22,707 nucleotides of DNA from Flavobacteriales bacterium (GCA_947450405.1 CANFVI010000008.1:1-22707); one strand, 5' to 3'. Shown: positions 14,038 to 22,620, counted from the first letter of the stretch. Notes: generated by a model from the letters alone, not told the origin. A program made the numbers and translations.

Positions 14038-15397
14038 GGCTTTATTTAGTATAGGATTTCTTGGAATTTTGAGCGTTCAATTGAACGCCCAAGGAACAAG
14101 TGGACAGAACTTTACGGGTTCTCCATTCAGTAGTTATGGCTTGGGAGAATGGACGGGGTCTAACTTTTTACAGGCAAATACGTCAATGAATACCCATTCT
14201 GGGTATTATTCGTACAGTTTATACAATCCTGCAACTTTGGGAAGTGTTCGTTACACGACTTTGGATTTGTCTGGGGGATATAAGGAGGGCTTGGTTAGTT
14301 CGGGATCGCAGCAGCAATCGTTTACGGGCGGTGGTTTGAATTATTTGAGTTTGGCTTTTCCGGTTTGGAAATTTGTAAAGAAGAATGCAATTGGTTACGA
14401 CAGTGCCAAGAAAATGAAGCGATTCAAGTATGTTCCTTACGGGGCTGCATCGTCGTTGGTTTTGAAACCTTTGACTACGGTTGGTTATTCTTACTTTTTA
14501 GACAATGATAAGGGCGCTTTGCCAACGAGAACTTCTTACAGGGGAACTGGTGGCATTGATGTTTTCCAGTGGAATTTGGGAGTAAGGTTGGCCAATAAGT
14601 TGAACATTGGATATGGCTTGGGTTATGTTTTTGGAAGCTTGAAAGAGAATTCTTTGTTTTCTATTCCTGATAGTTTGCAACTTGGCGTTGTTGAAGATTC
14701 CAAGGTGAATGTAATTAGGGGCATACAGCAGCAATTTGGTTTGTTGGCGAATTTCAAGTTTGACAGTACGTATCACAAGATTGGTTTGTCGTATGAAATG
14801 TATTCGGGGTTGGGTGGAACTCAAAACCAACTAACAAGAAACCTTGAGGTTTCGGGTGGTTACACGTCGATTATGGACACCATTTATATCAACGATGGTT
14901 TGAAGAAAGATTTCACGATGCCAACGGCGATAGGCATTGGTTATGGTTTTCAATTTAGGAGGGCATTTTCTTTGAATTTCGATTTGCGCAAGCAGGTTTG
15001 GGGAAATGTGAATACCTTCTTTGACAAGACGAAGCACGTGGACAGAATGGATTATGGTGTGTCGTTTGTGTTGAATCCTGTGGATGAAAAAGCGCCGAAT
15101 GAGCGCAAAATGAAGGCGCCAATTCGTTTGGGTTATGTGTATTCAACCACGCAAAACGTGTATCGTTTTGGTGGAGTTGATCACCAGGTGATTGAGCAGC
15201 GCATGTCGGTTGGATTTGGGTTGCCGTTTGTGCAGCGTTACTATGACAACTCGGTAATTACGAATATGGTGAATGTAAACATTCAATATTTGACCCGTGG
15301 ATTCAAGGCGGGTGGCATGCCAAGTGAGCAATATTTGGTATTGGGCTTGGGGTTACAGCTTGGCGACATTTGGTTTGCGAAGCGCAAATACGATTAA
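14018..15397 (+). CDS. Outer-membrane beta-barrel protein (FadL-like, Bacteroidota family)
   Basis: A 459-residue secreted protein that starts inside coaX (20-bp overlap). Its ATG is followed by a signal peptide ending in LNAQ, which sets the start; the upstream open frame is coaX in another phase. The early motif SPFSSYGLGEW, followed by SLYNPATLGSVRYTTLDLSGGY, resembles the N-terminus of FadL/OMPP1-type porins of Bacteroidota. The rest is alternating, Gly- and aromatic-rich strands (for example LNIGYGLGYVFGS and PTAIGIGYGFQFRR). It is expected in the outer membrane. The role is unknown; the lptC gene next to it suggests envelope assembly or transport. FadL-type resemblance is by motif only. 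Confidence 0.82.
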   Translation: MQFKQLKALFSIGFLGILSVQLNAQGTSGQNFTGSPFSSYGLGEWTGSNFLQANTSMNTHSGYYSYSLYNPATLGSVRYTTLDLSGGYKEGLVSSGSQQQSFTGGGLNYLSLAFPVWKFVKKNAIGYDSAKKMKRFKYVPYGAASSLVLKPLTTVGYSYFLDNDKGALPTRTSYRGTGGIDVFQWNLGVRLANKLNIGYGLGYVFGSLKENSLFSIPDSLQLGVVEDSKVNVIRGIQQQFGLLANFKFDSTYHKIGLSYEMYSGLGGTQNQLTRNLEVSGGYTSIMDTIYINDGLKKDFTMPTAIGIGYGFQFRRAFSLNFDLRKQVWGNVNTFFDKTKHVDRMDYGVSFVLNPVDEKAPNERKMKAPIRLGYVYSTTQNVYRFGGVDHQVIEQRMSVGFGLPFVQRYYDNSVITNMVNVNIQYLTRGFKAGGMPSEQYLVLGLGLQLGDIWFAKRKYD

Positions 15398-15400
15398 GCG

Positions 15401-15988
15401 ATGTTGGGTAGAATGCTCTTTTTGTTTGTTTTTGTGGGACTTTTGGGTTGCACAGAATTGGACACGGCTGCTTACAGAAATAGGCGCAGGGATTCTGTTG
15501 TAACGAAGGAGTTTGCCGAGAAAATTAGCATTGATTATACCGATTCTGGAAAAATTAGGGCAAGGGTATTTAGTCCGCTGTTGGTGGCGGTAAAGCAGGT
15601 TCGCAAGCCTTACATGGAGATGCCGAAGGGATTGAAGGTAGACTTTTACGAGGCAGATGGGGACATACAGAGTTATTTAACTGCGGAGTATGGAATTAGT
15701 TATCCAGACGACAAGAAGGTGATTGTTCGGAGGGATGTAGAAATTTTGAATGTAAAGGGAGAGCGGTTGAACACAGAAGAATTAATGTGGGATCAGGCAA
15801 CGGGTAAAATATATACCAACAAGTTTGTAGAGATTACCACGAAAGATCAAATAATTACGGGCCAAGGATTAGAGAGTAACCAATCGTTTACAGATTGGGA
15901 AATTTTGAATGTAATTGGCTCATTAAATGTACCCCATGATAAAATACCACATCCTCGCTCTGTTGTGCCTGGTCGCGGCAGGTATTAG
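15401..15988 (+). CDS. lptC: LPS export protein LptC (lipoprotein form)
   Basis: A 195-residue protein with a lipoprotein signal peptide: MLGRMLFLFVFVGLLGC, lipobox LLGC, lipidated Cys17. Many proteobacterial LptC proteins instead keep a membrane anchor. The LptC-type jellyroll follows, recognisable by lines such as PKGLKVDFYEADGDIQSYLT, AEYGISYPDDKKVIVRRDVE and LMWDQATGKIYTNKFVEITT. LptC takes lipopolysaccharide from LptB2FG and passes it to the periplasmic bridge. It starts three bases after the barrel gene stops, and its 3' end overlaps the small gene below. The polysaccharide genes upstream fit an LPS-making cell but belong to a different transcript. Confidence 0.9.
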   Translation: MLGRMLFLFVFVGLLGCTELDTAAYRNRRRDSVVTKEFAEKISIDYTDSGKIRARVFSPLLVAVKQVRKPYMEMPKGLKVDFYEADGDIQSYLTAEYGISYPDDKKVIVRRDVEILNVKGERLNTEELMWDQATGKIYTNKFVEITTKDQIITGQGLESNQSFTDWEILNVIGSLNVPHDKIPHPRSVVPGRGRY

Positions 15989-16142
15989 CTTAATTGAGCT
16001 TTTGGCTGTTTATTACACCACAAAAGGTGATTTCACATCGGTTCAATTTTGGCTGATGGTTTTTGTATTTGCGTTTAGCATCATGATGTATTTCCGGATC
16101 AAGCGATTGCGGAATGCGGCGATGCTGGATCGCAAGAAATAG
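15927..16142 (+). CDS. Small two-helix membrane protein overlapping lptC
   Basis: A 71-residue ORF starting at ATG 15927 (or ATG 15936), overlapping the lptC 3' end by about 53-62 bases in another frame. Two hydrophobic stretches (about residues 8-30 and 41-56) are joined by a short polar loop. The tail is basic (RIKRLRN and LDRKK), which would favour the cytoplasm. More than half of the ORF lies outside lptC, and no other gene claims that sequence. I do not recognise a family. Position suggests co-transcription and perhaps a link to LPS export, but this is only context. Confidence 0.6.
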   Translation: MYPMIKYHILALLCLVAAGISLIELLAVYYTTKGDFTSVQFWLMVFVFAFSIMMYFRIKRLRNAAMLDRKK

Positions 16143-16333
16143 GGGTAATTGCTGTTTGTTTTTGGAGAAAACGGATTGATTTTGCTTTAAAAATTTTGTG
16201 AAACAGCTATTTTTTGAAAAAATTTTAGGGTTATTCACAATTGTAAAACATTGAATTAATGTTATTTATAATTGTTTAACAAAAATTTCACAACTTTTCC
16301 ACATTTTTATTCACATTTTTACATACTAGTTGG
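16143..16333. other. AT-rich intergenic region with DnaA-box-like sites
   Basis: There is no gene here. TTATTCACA occurs at 16231-16239 and 16307-16315, both exact matches to the DnaA consensus TTATNCACA, with a one-mismatch TTTTCCACA at 16295-16303. All are in the same direction within 85 bases of very AT-rich DNA. An inverted repeat AACATT/AATGTT lies near 16247-16263. This could be a DnaA-controlled promoter region or an origin-like site. Genes on both sides keep the same strand and G-rich coding bias, which argues against a chromosomal origin. Confidence 0.4.
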
Positions 16334-16341
16334 TATATTTG
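16323..16341 (+). promoter_or_regulatory. TetR-gene promoter with overlapping operator candidate
   Basis: TATATTTG (16334-16341) is a TAnnTTTG element seven bases before ATG 16349. ATACTAGTTGGTAT (16323-16336) is an imperfect palindrome (five of seven base pairs symmetric) overlapping its 5' end, where a TetR repressor would act on its own gene. Confidence 0.5.
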
Positions 16342-16348
16342 CTGCGTT

Positions 16349-16987
16349 ATGTCAAAAAATACTACACGCGAAAAAATATTACAACGTTGTTTTGAGGCGA
16401 TGGAGGTTGTTGGGTTTGAGGCGTTGCGCGCCGACAAAGAAGTTTTGAATTTGAATATTTCAAAAGGTGCATTGTACCATTATTTTCCTACAAAATTAGA
16501 CATTGGATATGCGATGGTTGATGAAATAATTAAGCCGATGTATGAGAAGAAATGGTCGGATTTGATAGACCGTTCTGAGGGCATAGCGAATAGTGTTTAC
16601 GAATTGATTGAGAATGAGAAAAACAATGCCACTGAGAAGAAGATTCTCCGCGGTGATGTTTTGTATAATTTGATGTTGGAGATGAGCGGGGTAGACGCTA
16701 AGTTCCGTCAAAAGTTGGAAGAGGTATTGGAGTTGCAAGTAAGAATATTACAAAAGGCTATTTTGGCTGGAAAAAACTGCAATGAAATCAAATCTGGTGT
16801 TGATTCTAGGTCAATGTCGTACTTGCTTATCGGCCAACTGCATGGATGTTATGCCATTGCCAAAACCCGTGCATCTAAAGATGTATTTACATCGATGGTG
16901 AGTGGTTTGCAGAAGCAGTTGATAGACGTTTTATACGTAAATGACCCTTCACGCAGTGCGCAAAGGGCCAGTGTTGCAAGTGCATAA
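16349..16987 (+). CDS. TetR/AcrR family transcriptional regulator
   Basis: A 212-residue one-component regulator. The N-terminal TetR DNA-binding domain (about 5-55) has REKILQRCFEAMEVVGFEAL and the recognition helix region ISKGALYHYFPTKLDIGYAM. The C-terminal ligand-binding part is helical (about 60-200) and not assignable to a ligand. The start is fixed by a -7 element just upstream. The gene is convergent with the HTH regulator gene on the other strand, eight bases between the stops, so its target may be itself or distant genes; no transporter or enzyme gene is paired with it here. The C-terminal tail (RSAQRASVASA) looks disordered. Confidence 0.9.
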   Translation: MSKNTTREKILQRCFEAMEVVGFEALRADKEVLNLNISKGALYHYFPTKLDIGYAMVDEIIKPMYEKKWSDLIDRSEGIANSVYELIENEKNNATEKKILRGDVLYNLMLEMSGVDAKFRQKLEEVLELQVRILQKAILAGKNCNEIKSGVDSRSMSYLLIGQLHGCYAIAKTRASKDVFTSMVSGLQKQLIDVLYVNDPSRSAQRASVASA

Positions 16988-16995
16988 ATAAGCAA

Positions 16996-17964
16996 TTAAA
17001 GGTCGAGCATTTTCTTTTTGGTTTTGTAATCTTGAACCAAAAATTTATTTCTGGCACCTTGTCCTGTTTGGCTTAACAGGGTCCCATTTTCTTTACAAGT
17101 TTGTAACCAATGTTCGGTTGAGCAAACCCATTTAGAGCATTCACTAATTACCACGCCGCTCATTTGAGAGCAAACGATGGCAACTTTGTCTTTCACGGTA
17201 TGAAAGATCATGCTATTGTCGGCATTGATCATTGGGGTAAAGAAGAGTTTGTATTTGGCGCCTTTTAGATTTGGCACATAGGGATTGAGTTTTACACCGG
17301 CTTCTGCTTGGTTGTGAATGAGTTCAACAAGCATGTCGTATTCGTGCATTACTTTTTTATAGATTTCTTCATTTTCGAACATCCCACATTCTTTATAATG
17401 TTGAATTTGGTAGAGGGTTGAATAGAGGGTTTCGTAGCTCCAAATTTCGTGGGAAGCTACTTTGAGGTATTTTTCTGCCAATTTGATATGGAAGCTTTCT
17501 TGTCCGTTGTTAAAAGTGAATGGTCCGGAGTGGAATTTTGGATTTTTAATAAATTCTCTGTTCCAGATGAATGTTTTAAAAGCGCTGAGAGCGGGAAACC
17601 ACATATAGTAGAAAAATGGAATTTCTTTGGCTCCGTAGGTAATTTGAGAGTGCGGCAAATTTATACAGCGGTCGAGTTTCACTTCTAGTTCTTTATAGAA
17701 ATCGGTAGAAGTGTAAGTTTCAAAATTGAGGGGTTTGTATTGTCCGCTTAACCAGTTGAGGTTTGTTTGAGCCAATGTATTTAAATCTATGTCGAACTCT
17801 TTTGCCAGTTTCATGAGTTCGTCGGCTTTCAAACTTTGGGGATTTTTTATTCTTCTATATGCTGAATCTTCAGAGATGTTTAATAGGTCAGCCATCATGG
17901 CAGCTGTACGTAAACCCATTTTTTTAGTTTTTTGGGTTAAAATTTCTGTAAAAGTGTCGATCAT
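16996..17964 (-). CDS. Uncharacterised HTH DNA-binding protein
   Basis: A protein of 322 residues from ATG 17964. The frame is open further upstream to ATG 18006 and TTG 18045, but the A-rich leader before 17964 and a short N-terminal lead into the HTH favour the inner start. Residues 19-60 look like a Cro/cI-type helix-turn-helix: AAMMADLLNISEDSAYRRIK then LKADELMKLAKEFDIDLNTL. The 'NIS.DSAYRRI' pattern is known to me from Bacteroidota-specific regulators of unknown ligand. The remaining roughly 250 residues hold no enzyme motif that I recognise; they are rich in aromatics (IPFFYYMWFPALSAFKTFIW). The upstream inverted repeat TTTTGC/GCAAAA (18029-18047) could be an operator. Confidence 0.8.
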   Translation of the reverse strand: MIDTFTEILTQKTKKMGLRTAAMMADLLNISEDSAYRRIKNPQSLKADELMKLAKEFDIDLNTLAQTNLNWLSGQYKPLNFETYTSTDFYKELEVKLDRCINLPHSQITYGAKEIPFFYYMWFPALSAFKTFIWNREFIKNPKFHSGPFTFNNGQESFHIKLAEKYLKVASHEIWSYETLYSTLYQIQHYKECGMFENEEIYKKVMHEYDMLVELIHNQAEAGVKLNPYVPNLKGAKYKLFFTPMINADNSMIFHTVKDKVAIVCSQMSGVVISECSKWVCSTEHWLQTCKENGTLLSQTGQGARNKFLVQDYKTKKKMLDL

Positions 17965-18028
17965 AAGTTTTAAGATTTTTAAGTGTTTCGATGACTTATA
18001 CAACATAAGGAGATTTTGCACCCAATCG

Positions 18029-18047
18029 TTTTGCGAAAAATGCAAAA
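18029..18047 (-). promoter_or_regulatory. Inverted repeat upstream of the HTH regulator gene
   Basis: TTTTGC (18029-18034) and GCAAAA (18042-18047) form a 6-bp inverted repeat with a 7-base spacer, 65 bases before the chosen start on the minus strand. A near -7 element (TATTTTTTG on the minus strand, one base longer than consensus) overlaps it. This may be a regulator-binding site; it is weak evidence. Confidence 0.35.
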
Positions 18048-18138
18048 AATAAAATTAGGGGTGACGATAATTGGACAAAAACGCCAAGGATAGGCAGTTG
18101 CGAAGTGTCAACTTTGAAATATCAAAATTGATACACTT

Positions 18139-18270
18139 ATGAAAATACTTATTTTACTTAAAAAGCAGCTTGTTGGTGTAACGTGGTTTACACAAAAAAC
18201 AGCGTTGATGTTTTTAAATCTTTTGGGATTTGGCTTTGATTTTATTTTAGAGAGAGGGGGTGTATTATGA
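18139..18270 (+). CDS. Possible 43-residue ORF coupled to the hydrolase gene
   Basis: ATG 18139 opens a 43-codon frame (MKILILLKKQLVGVTWFTQK...) whose TGA (18268-18270) overlaps the start ATG 18267 of the large secreted protein as ATGA, the classic coupling arrangement. The peptide is hydrophobic and basic, with LMFLNLLGFGFDFILE near its end. It could be a leader peptide, a small membrane protein or chance. In its favour, it fills most of the otherwise empty 18046-18266 gap and an AAATATCAAAATTGATA leader precedes it. Against it, I see no homology and no clear promoter (CAACTTTG at 18109-18116 is one base off the -7 consensus). Confidence 0.35.
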   Translation: MKILILLKKQLVGVTWFTQKTALMFLNLLGFGFDFILERGGVL

Positions 18271-21200
18271 AAAGGAATACACTTGTCTTGCTGGCTTTGG
18301 GTTTGATGTCGTTTGGTTTAAAGGCGCAGAGTTTGCGCAGTGAGTGGGTTGAAAAATTCAGAAAAATTCAACCGCCGAATTCAAAAATCATTGAAAGCAC
18401 GATGCCTTTTTATAACTCGGGCAGAACGAATGGTGGAATGGACGCGGACACTTTGAATTTTTTAAATGGGAAGGATTTGGTTCGACAAATATTGTGGTTG
18501 AACACCAATGGTGAAAATGAGTTGCATGAAATTGACAGTGTTCGCGGCGACATTGAAGAGTCGTATATAAAGCAGAACATTATTCCAATTACTTTGGTTG
18601 ATTACAAGTATCAAGCCATCCATGATTCGATAGAAAAAATCAATGGAATTACGATCAATGCCAAAGACAGTTTGTATGAATTTAAAACGGGAACGGGGTA
18701 TCATGGCAGTTTGTATGAAGACAAATATGCGTTTGGTGTGTCATTTCCTTTGGAAAGAATCAGAACTGATTTCAACAGAATTGTGATTGACGAAAGGTTG
18801 ATGTTATCGAATATCGCGTTGAATCCTTCAGGAGTATGGAAATTAAAAATTGGAAATTTCCAGGCAGATTTCCAATTGAATGTGCCCATTTTTATTCCGG
18901 AAATGGCTGATAGTTTGTTGAAAGTTGAAATTGGGTATGTGGTTCCAGAAACGGATGTGAGGGTAAGTTTGATTGAAAATCCATGGCCTGTTTCAGGAGG
19001 TAAAACCAAAATTATGGGTAGGGCTGAGACGCCAAAAAATGAGAATGGAAGTTCAGGTTCTAGCGGAAGTAGTGGCAGTGGCAGCGGAAGCGGAAGCAGT
19101 GGAAATGATGTTCCTAATGATGGATTTGGACATTATCCGGTGACTGGAAATTTTGTATATGTGCCTGCGCAAAGAATTTGGGTTGAAACGATAGATGGTT
19201 TTCCGGGATTGCCAGATTTGAAGGCATTGGTGACATTGGATTATGGATCTGACAATAATCAAATCCATAGGTGTATTAAAAAACCTTTGGTTTTTATTGA
19301 GGGAATTGATTTTGGTTACAAATCGTATGGATTTGGTGAAAGGGATAACAAATGCGGTACCATGGGTTACAGGGACATGGTTGCGGGGAAGCAATGGAAT
19401 GTTGAAACACAAAAATATGACAACTGCGAATCAATTGCCCAAGCTCCGGAAATATTGAAGCGTTACAAAGCTGCTGGTTATGACATTCTTTATGTGGATT
19501 TTTATGACGGTGCAAACGACATGGATTTTAACTCAGAAACGGTGGTTAAGGTGATACAAAGTATACAATCGCAAATGTGTGGTGAGAAGATTCATGTGGT
19601 TGGGGTGAGTATGGGTAGCATAGTGGCTAAGATGGCGTTGAAGAAAATGGAGCGCAGAAAATTAAATAGTTGCGTTGCTAGTTTTACGAGTTTTGATGGT
19701 CCTCATCAAGGGGCAAATATTCCTTTGGGGTTGCAAAGGTTTGTAAGTTATATGAGTGATGTGAGCGATGATTCGAAGTATGTATTGGAAAAAATGTTGA
19801 GAAGGCCAGCTGCGAGACAATTGTTAGAACTTCATGAATCTGTGAACGCGGGTTGTGACATTGAGCGCAGAAAATTGGTGAGAACAGATACATTAATCGG
19901 CGGTTATCCGAGTAACATGCCTTTATTGGCCATTACAAATGGTTCTGGATTGGGAAGCAAGGGATATATTAAAAAATTGGATGGTAACTTTTTAAAACCA
20001 GCTGATGTATTGGTTGAGATTGAATTCAAAAGACCTTTTTGTAAAAACATTCCATGGTGGACGTCAACGAATGTGGCAACGATTTATGCGGCGCATAAGT
20101 CAGCCGGTTCAAGTTATTTTGTTGCAAAAATGTTTGGATTTTTTGGGTCGAAATCTAATTTTCAGAGTCACAAAAGCAATGTACAGCACGACCATATTAA
20201 TGGAAGTTGGAACAATGCCATTGGCAGGGTAAATGATTTTGGAAGACTGGGGAATTTGTTTTTGAAGGCCGTTCGATTTACCGATAAAACCACTTTTGTG
20301 AATACGGTAAGTGCTTTGGATTTGAAGTTTTCAAATCAATCAAACAGCAAACAAAACATCCACGACATGCCATTGACCGTGAATTCAAAGTCGTTATTGA
20401 TGCCTTTGGGTTCTGAATTTTCAACTCCTTTTGAGCGCATTTTTATCCCTCAAAAAAATCAAGAGCATGCTTATTTGGATAGTTCTGCTGGTGGAAATAC
20501 CATGTGGCTATTGAATGAATTGAATAAAATTTCTGATGCAAACCACATCACTGTGGTTGATAAAAATTATAATTATAGGGGTTCAAATGCTGTGAAAGTG
20601 AAATCGATGGAGGTTTTAAATGGCGCAGTGTTTGAATTGAATGGTTTGGGTGCAATTCCAAAAATTGCAAGTGAAGATTCAATGTTGGAGCGCAGTTTGG
20701 AAGTACACAATTATTTCTCATCTACTTGCATGAATTCAACCTATCAGGTTACAAATAATTCAACATTTAGCATTGGAAATTACAGAAATGTAACTGGATT
20801 TACAATGAACAGTGGTGGTATTTTCAAATTAAGTTCGGGAAGCAGATTGCGTATTCGCGCCGGTAGCAAAATGGTTTTGAACGAAGGTTCGGAATTGAAT
20901 ATTGGTGAGAATTGCAGTTTGGTTTTGGATGACAAGTCTCAATTGCGCATTGAGAGTGGTGCCAAGATTTATTTGAAGAGAGGAAGTAAAATCTTTTTAA
21001 ACGGTGAAAGTTCGGTGTTGCATGTAAAAGGCGATTTGGTTTTAGATTCGGGGGTAAAATTCGAACCGAGTTCAATGACCAAAATGGGAATGGTTAAGTT
21101 TACGAATGTGGGTTACGGATATGGTGATGCTGCGATTAAAGCCTTGGGAAGAAACGTGTCTATGAAGTTTGTGGGAAGTGGCAAAAAAGGTGTTACCAAT

Positions 21201-22517
21201 TTGCAGATTGAAGGTAAAGTTACCTTTCCATACCAGAAATCATTGAATACTTATCCTTTGGATGTATTGAATTTAGATTCTTGTCGTGTTTTATTTGATG
21301 GATCTGGTCAATTGATTTGTGGAAACAACGTATTGTTGAACAACTGCAAATTTGAATCGGTAAGTTGGGCAAATGGTTCTGGAAAAGGCGTTTGTTATTT
21401 TGGCGATGAAATGGTGGTAAACAAATGTAATTTTAGCAGTTTGGATACGGGTTTGAGCATTGCAACAAGGCAAACATCGATGCATAACCATTTAAATGAC
21501 AATGTATTTGAAGAATGTGCGGTTGGAATGATTTCGAGAGGACGTGGAATAGAAATTAAGGCTTCTCAGTTTACGAACAATGAAGTGGGGGCGGTATTTG
21601 AAAATTTAACTGAGGAGTTGATTTTAAAAGACTGCGATATCAGCAACAATAGCGAAGTGGGTTTGAATGTAAAAAATGCATATTTGAATGCTTCATTTGC
21701 TTTTATTTCGGGTAGCAGTTTTTACAAGAACAATGTGTCGTTAAAAATGGAAAAACAGTCGTTATTGTCGAAGTGCAATGTATTTTCGTTGAATCTGATT
21801 GGCATTGATATTCGCAATGCGAAGTTGTATTTGGGAAACAAGTTTTACAAATACAGTGATTATTTGGAGGCGTCTGTGGTAGCTGGAAATAATGCTTTTT
21901 TAAATCAAAAAGCTGCATCGATTTACATGCAAGAGGCGATGCCATTTTTAGATGGAGGAAATAATTTCATTTACACCAAAACACATACAGACAATAAGAT
22001 GCAAATTTATGGCACCATTGTGATGGATTATAATTTGCCTTATTGGGACAATACATATACAAAGTTTAACGTGAATGGAAATTATTGGATTAACAATAGC
22101 AAAAAGTACAATATTGATTCTGTGGATGTGAACTGTGTAGATGTTTCTTATATTTCTGGGGGAGCAAATTTTCCTTTAAAATTATCTGGAAATGTAGTGA
22201 GCAGAAATCAGTTTTTGGATTGCGTTGATCCTACTAAAAATATTGATTTTGGACATGGATTAAAATCGGGTGCACATGGAAACGGTGAAATGATTGACAA
22301 AATCAATTTGGATTTCATCAAACCGATTGCCGATGGTTTTGAAATTGAGGGGGAGAATATTGCGGTGAATGTGTTTAATGTAAGTGGTCAATTGGTTCAA
22401 AAATCGGTTACAAAGGAGGTTGGAACGAATTTCTTTAGATTATCGACAGGAATTTATTTTATCCAGGCGCAAAATAGCGAAGGTATTTGTTCTAAGAAAA
22501 TTTTCGTAAATAATTGA
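18267..22517 (+). CDS. Secreted alpha/beta-hydrolase with beta-helix and T9SS sorting domain
   Basis: A 1416-residue protein. Residues 1-20 are a signal peptide ending in LKA. Residues 21-255 are an unrecognised N-terminal part. Residues 261-279 are a pure Ser/Gly linker. Residues 335-690 resemble an alpha/beta hydrolase: KPLVFIEGIDFG, GYDILYVDFYDG, VVGVSMGS with nucleophile candidate Ser448, then SFDGPHQGANIPLGLQ. A histidine candidate sits in QHDHINGSW (641 or 643), followed by VNTVSALDL. Residues about 845-940 form a beta-solenoid-like GS-x-L-x-I ladder (LRIRAGSKMVLNEGSELNIG). Residues about 1000-1200 look like a right-handed parallel beta-helix with N/C-rich turns. Residues about 1357-1416 are a T9SS type A sorting domain (NVFNVSGQLVQ, GIYFIQ, KIFV). 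Expected on the cell surface or outside the cell, as a lipase/esterase-like enzyme with a binding or shielding helix; substrate unknown. Confidence 0.85.
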   Translation: MKRNTLVLLALGLMSFGLKAQSLRSEWVEKFRKIQPPNSKIIESTMPFYNSGRTNGGMDADTLNFLNGKDLVRQILWLNTNGENELHEIDSVRGDIEESYIKQNIIPITLVDYKYQAIHDSIEKINGITINAKDSLYEFKTGTGYHGSLYEDKYAFGVSFPLERIRTDFNRIVIDERLMLSNIALNPSGVWKLKIGNFQADFQLNVPIFIPEMADSLLKVEIGYVVPETDVRVSLIENPWPVSGGKTKIMGRAETPKNENGSSGSSGSSGSGSGSGSSGNDVPNDGFGHYPVTGNFVYVPAQRIWVETIDGFPGLPDLKALVTLDYGSDNNQIHRCIKKPLVFIEGIDFGYKSYGFGERDNKCGTMGYRDMVAGKQWNVETQKYDNCESIAQAPEILKRYKAAGYDILYVDFYDGANDMDFNSETVVKVIQSIQSQMCGEKIHVVGVSMGSIVAKMALKKMERRKLNSCVASFTSFDGPHQGANIPLGLQRFVSYMSDVSDDSKYVLEKMLRRPAARQLLELHESVNAGCDIERRKLVRTDTLIGGYPSNMPLLAITNGSGLGSKGYIKKLDGNFLKPADVLVEIEFKRPFCKNIPWWTSTNVATIYAAHKSAGSSYFVAKMFGFFGSKSNFQSHKSNVQHDHINGSWNNAIGRVNDFGRLGNLFLKAVRFTDKTTFVNTVSALDLKFSNQSNSKQNIHDMPLTVNSKSLLMPLGSEFSTPFERIFIPQKNQEHAYLDSSAGGNTMWLLNELNKISDANHITVVDKNYNYRGSNAVKVKSMEVLNGAVFELNGLGAIPKIASEDSMLERSLEVHNYFSSTCMNSTYQVTNNSTFSIGNYRNVTGFTMNSGGIFKLSSGSRLRIRAGSKMVLNEGSELNIGENCSLVLDDKSQLRIESGAKIYLKRGSKIFLNGESSVLHVKGDLVLDSGVKFEPSSMTKMGMVKFTNVGYGYGDAAIKALGRNVSMKFVGSGKKGVTNLQIEGKVTFPYQKSLNTYPLDVLNLDSCRVLFDGSGQLICGNNVLLNNCKFESVSWANGSGKGVCYFGDEMVVNKCNFSSLDTGLSIATRQTSMHNHLNDNVFEECAVGMISRGRGIEIKASQFTNNEVGAVFENLTEELILKDCDISNNSEVGLNVKNAYLNASFAFISGSSFYKNNVSLKMEKQSLLSKCNVFSLNLIGIDIRNAKLYLGNKFYKYSDYLEASVVAGNNAFLNQKAASIYMQEAMPFLDGGNNFIYTKTHTDNKMQIYGTIVMDYNLPYWDNTYTKFNVNGNYWINNSKKYNIDSVDVNCVDVSYISGGANFPLKLSGNVVSRNQFLDCVDPTKNIDFGHGLKSGAHGNGEMIDKINLDFIKPIADGFEIEGENIAVNVFNVSGQLVQKSVTKEVGTNFFRLSTGIYFIQAQNSEGICSKKIFVNN

Positions 22518-22620
22518 TATATTGTCAATTAATTGATATACGAAACTCAAAATTTCTGGTTGTTGAATAGGTGGGGGTAAACATTTATATACATTTACTA
22601 ATGAATCAACTAGATAGCGT

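Noticed and set aside
16143..16348. Chromosomal replication origin
   Set aside because: DnaA-like boxes exist, but there is no dnaA/dnaN gene and no change of gene strand or visible base skew here; kept only as a finding to test.
22525..22536. TCAATTAATTGA palindrome after the hydrolase gene as a terminator
   Set aside because: It is a perfect palindrome but purely AT-rich with no loop and no T run, so it would be a poor intrinsic terminator; it may be incidental.
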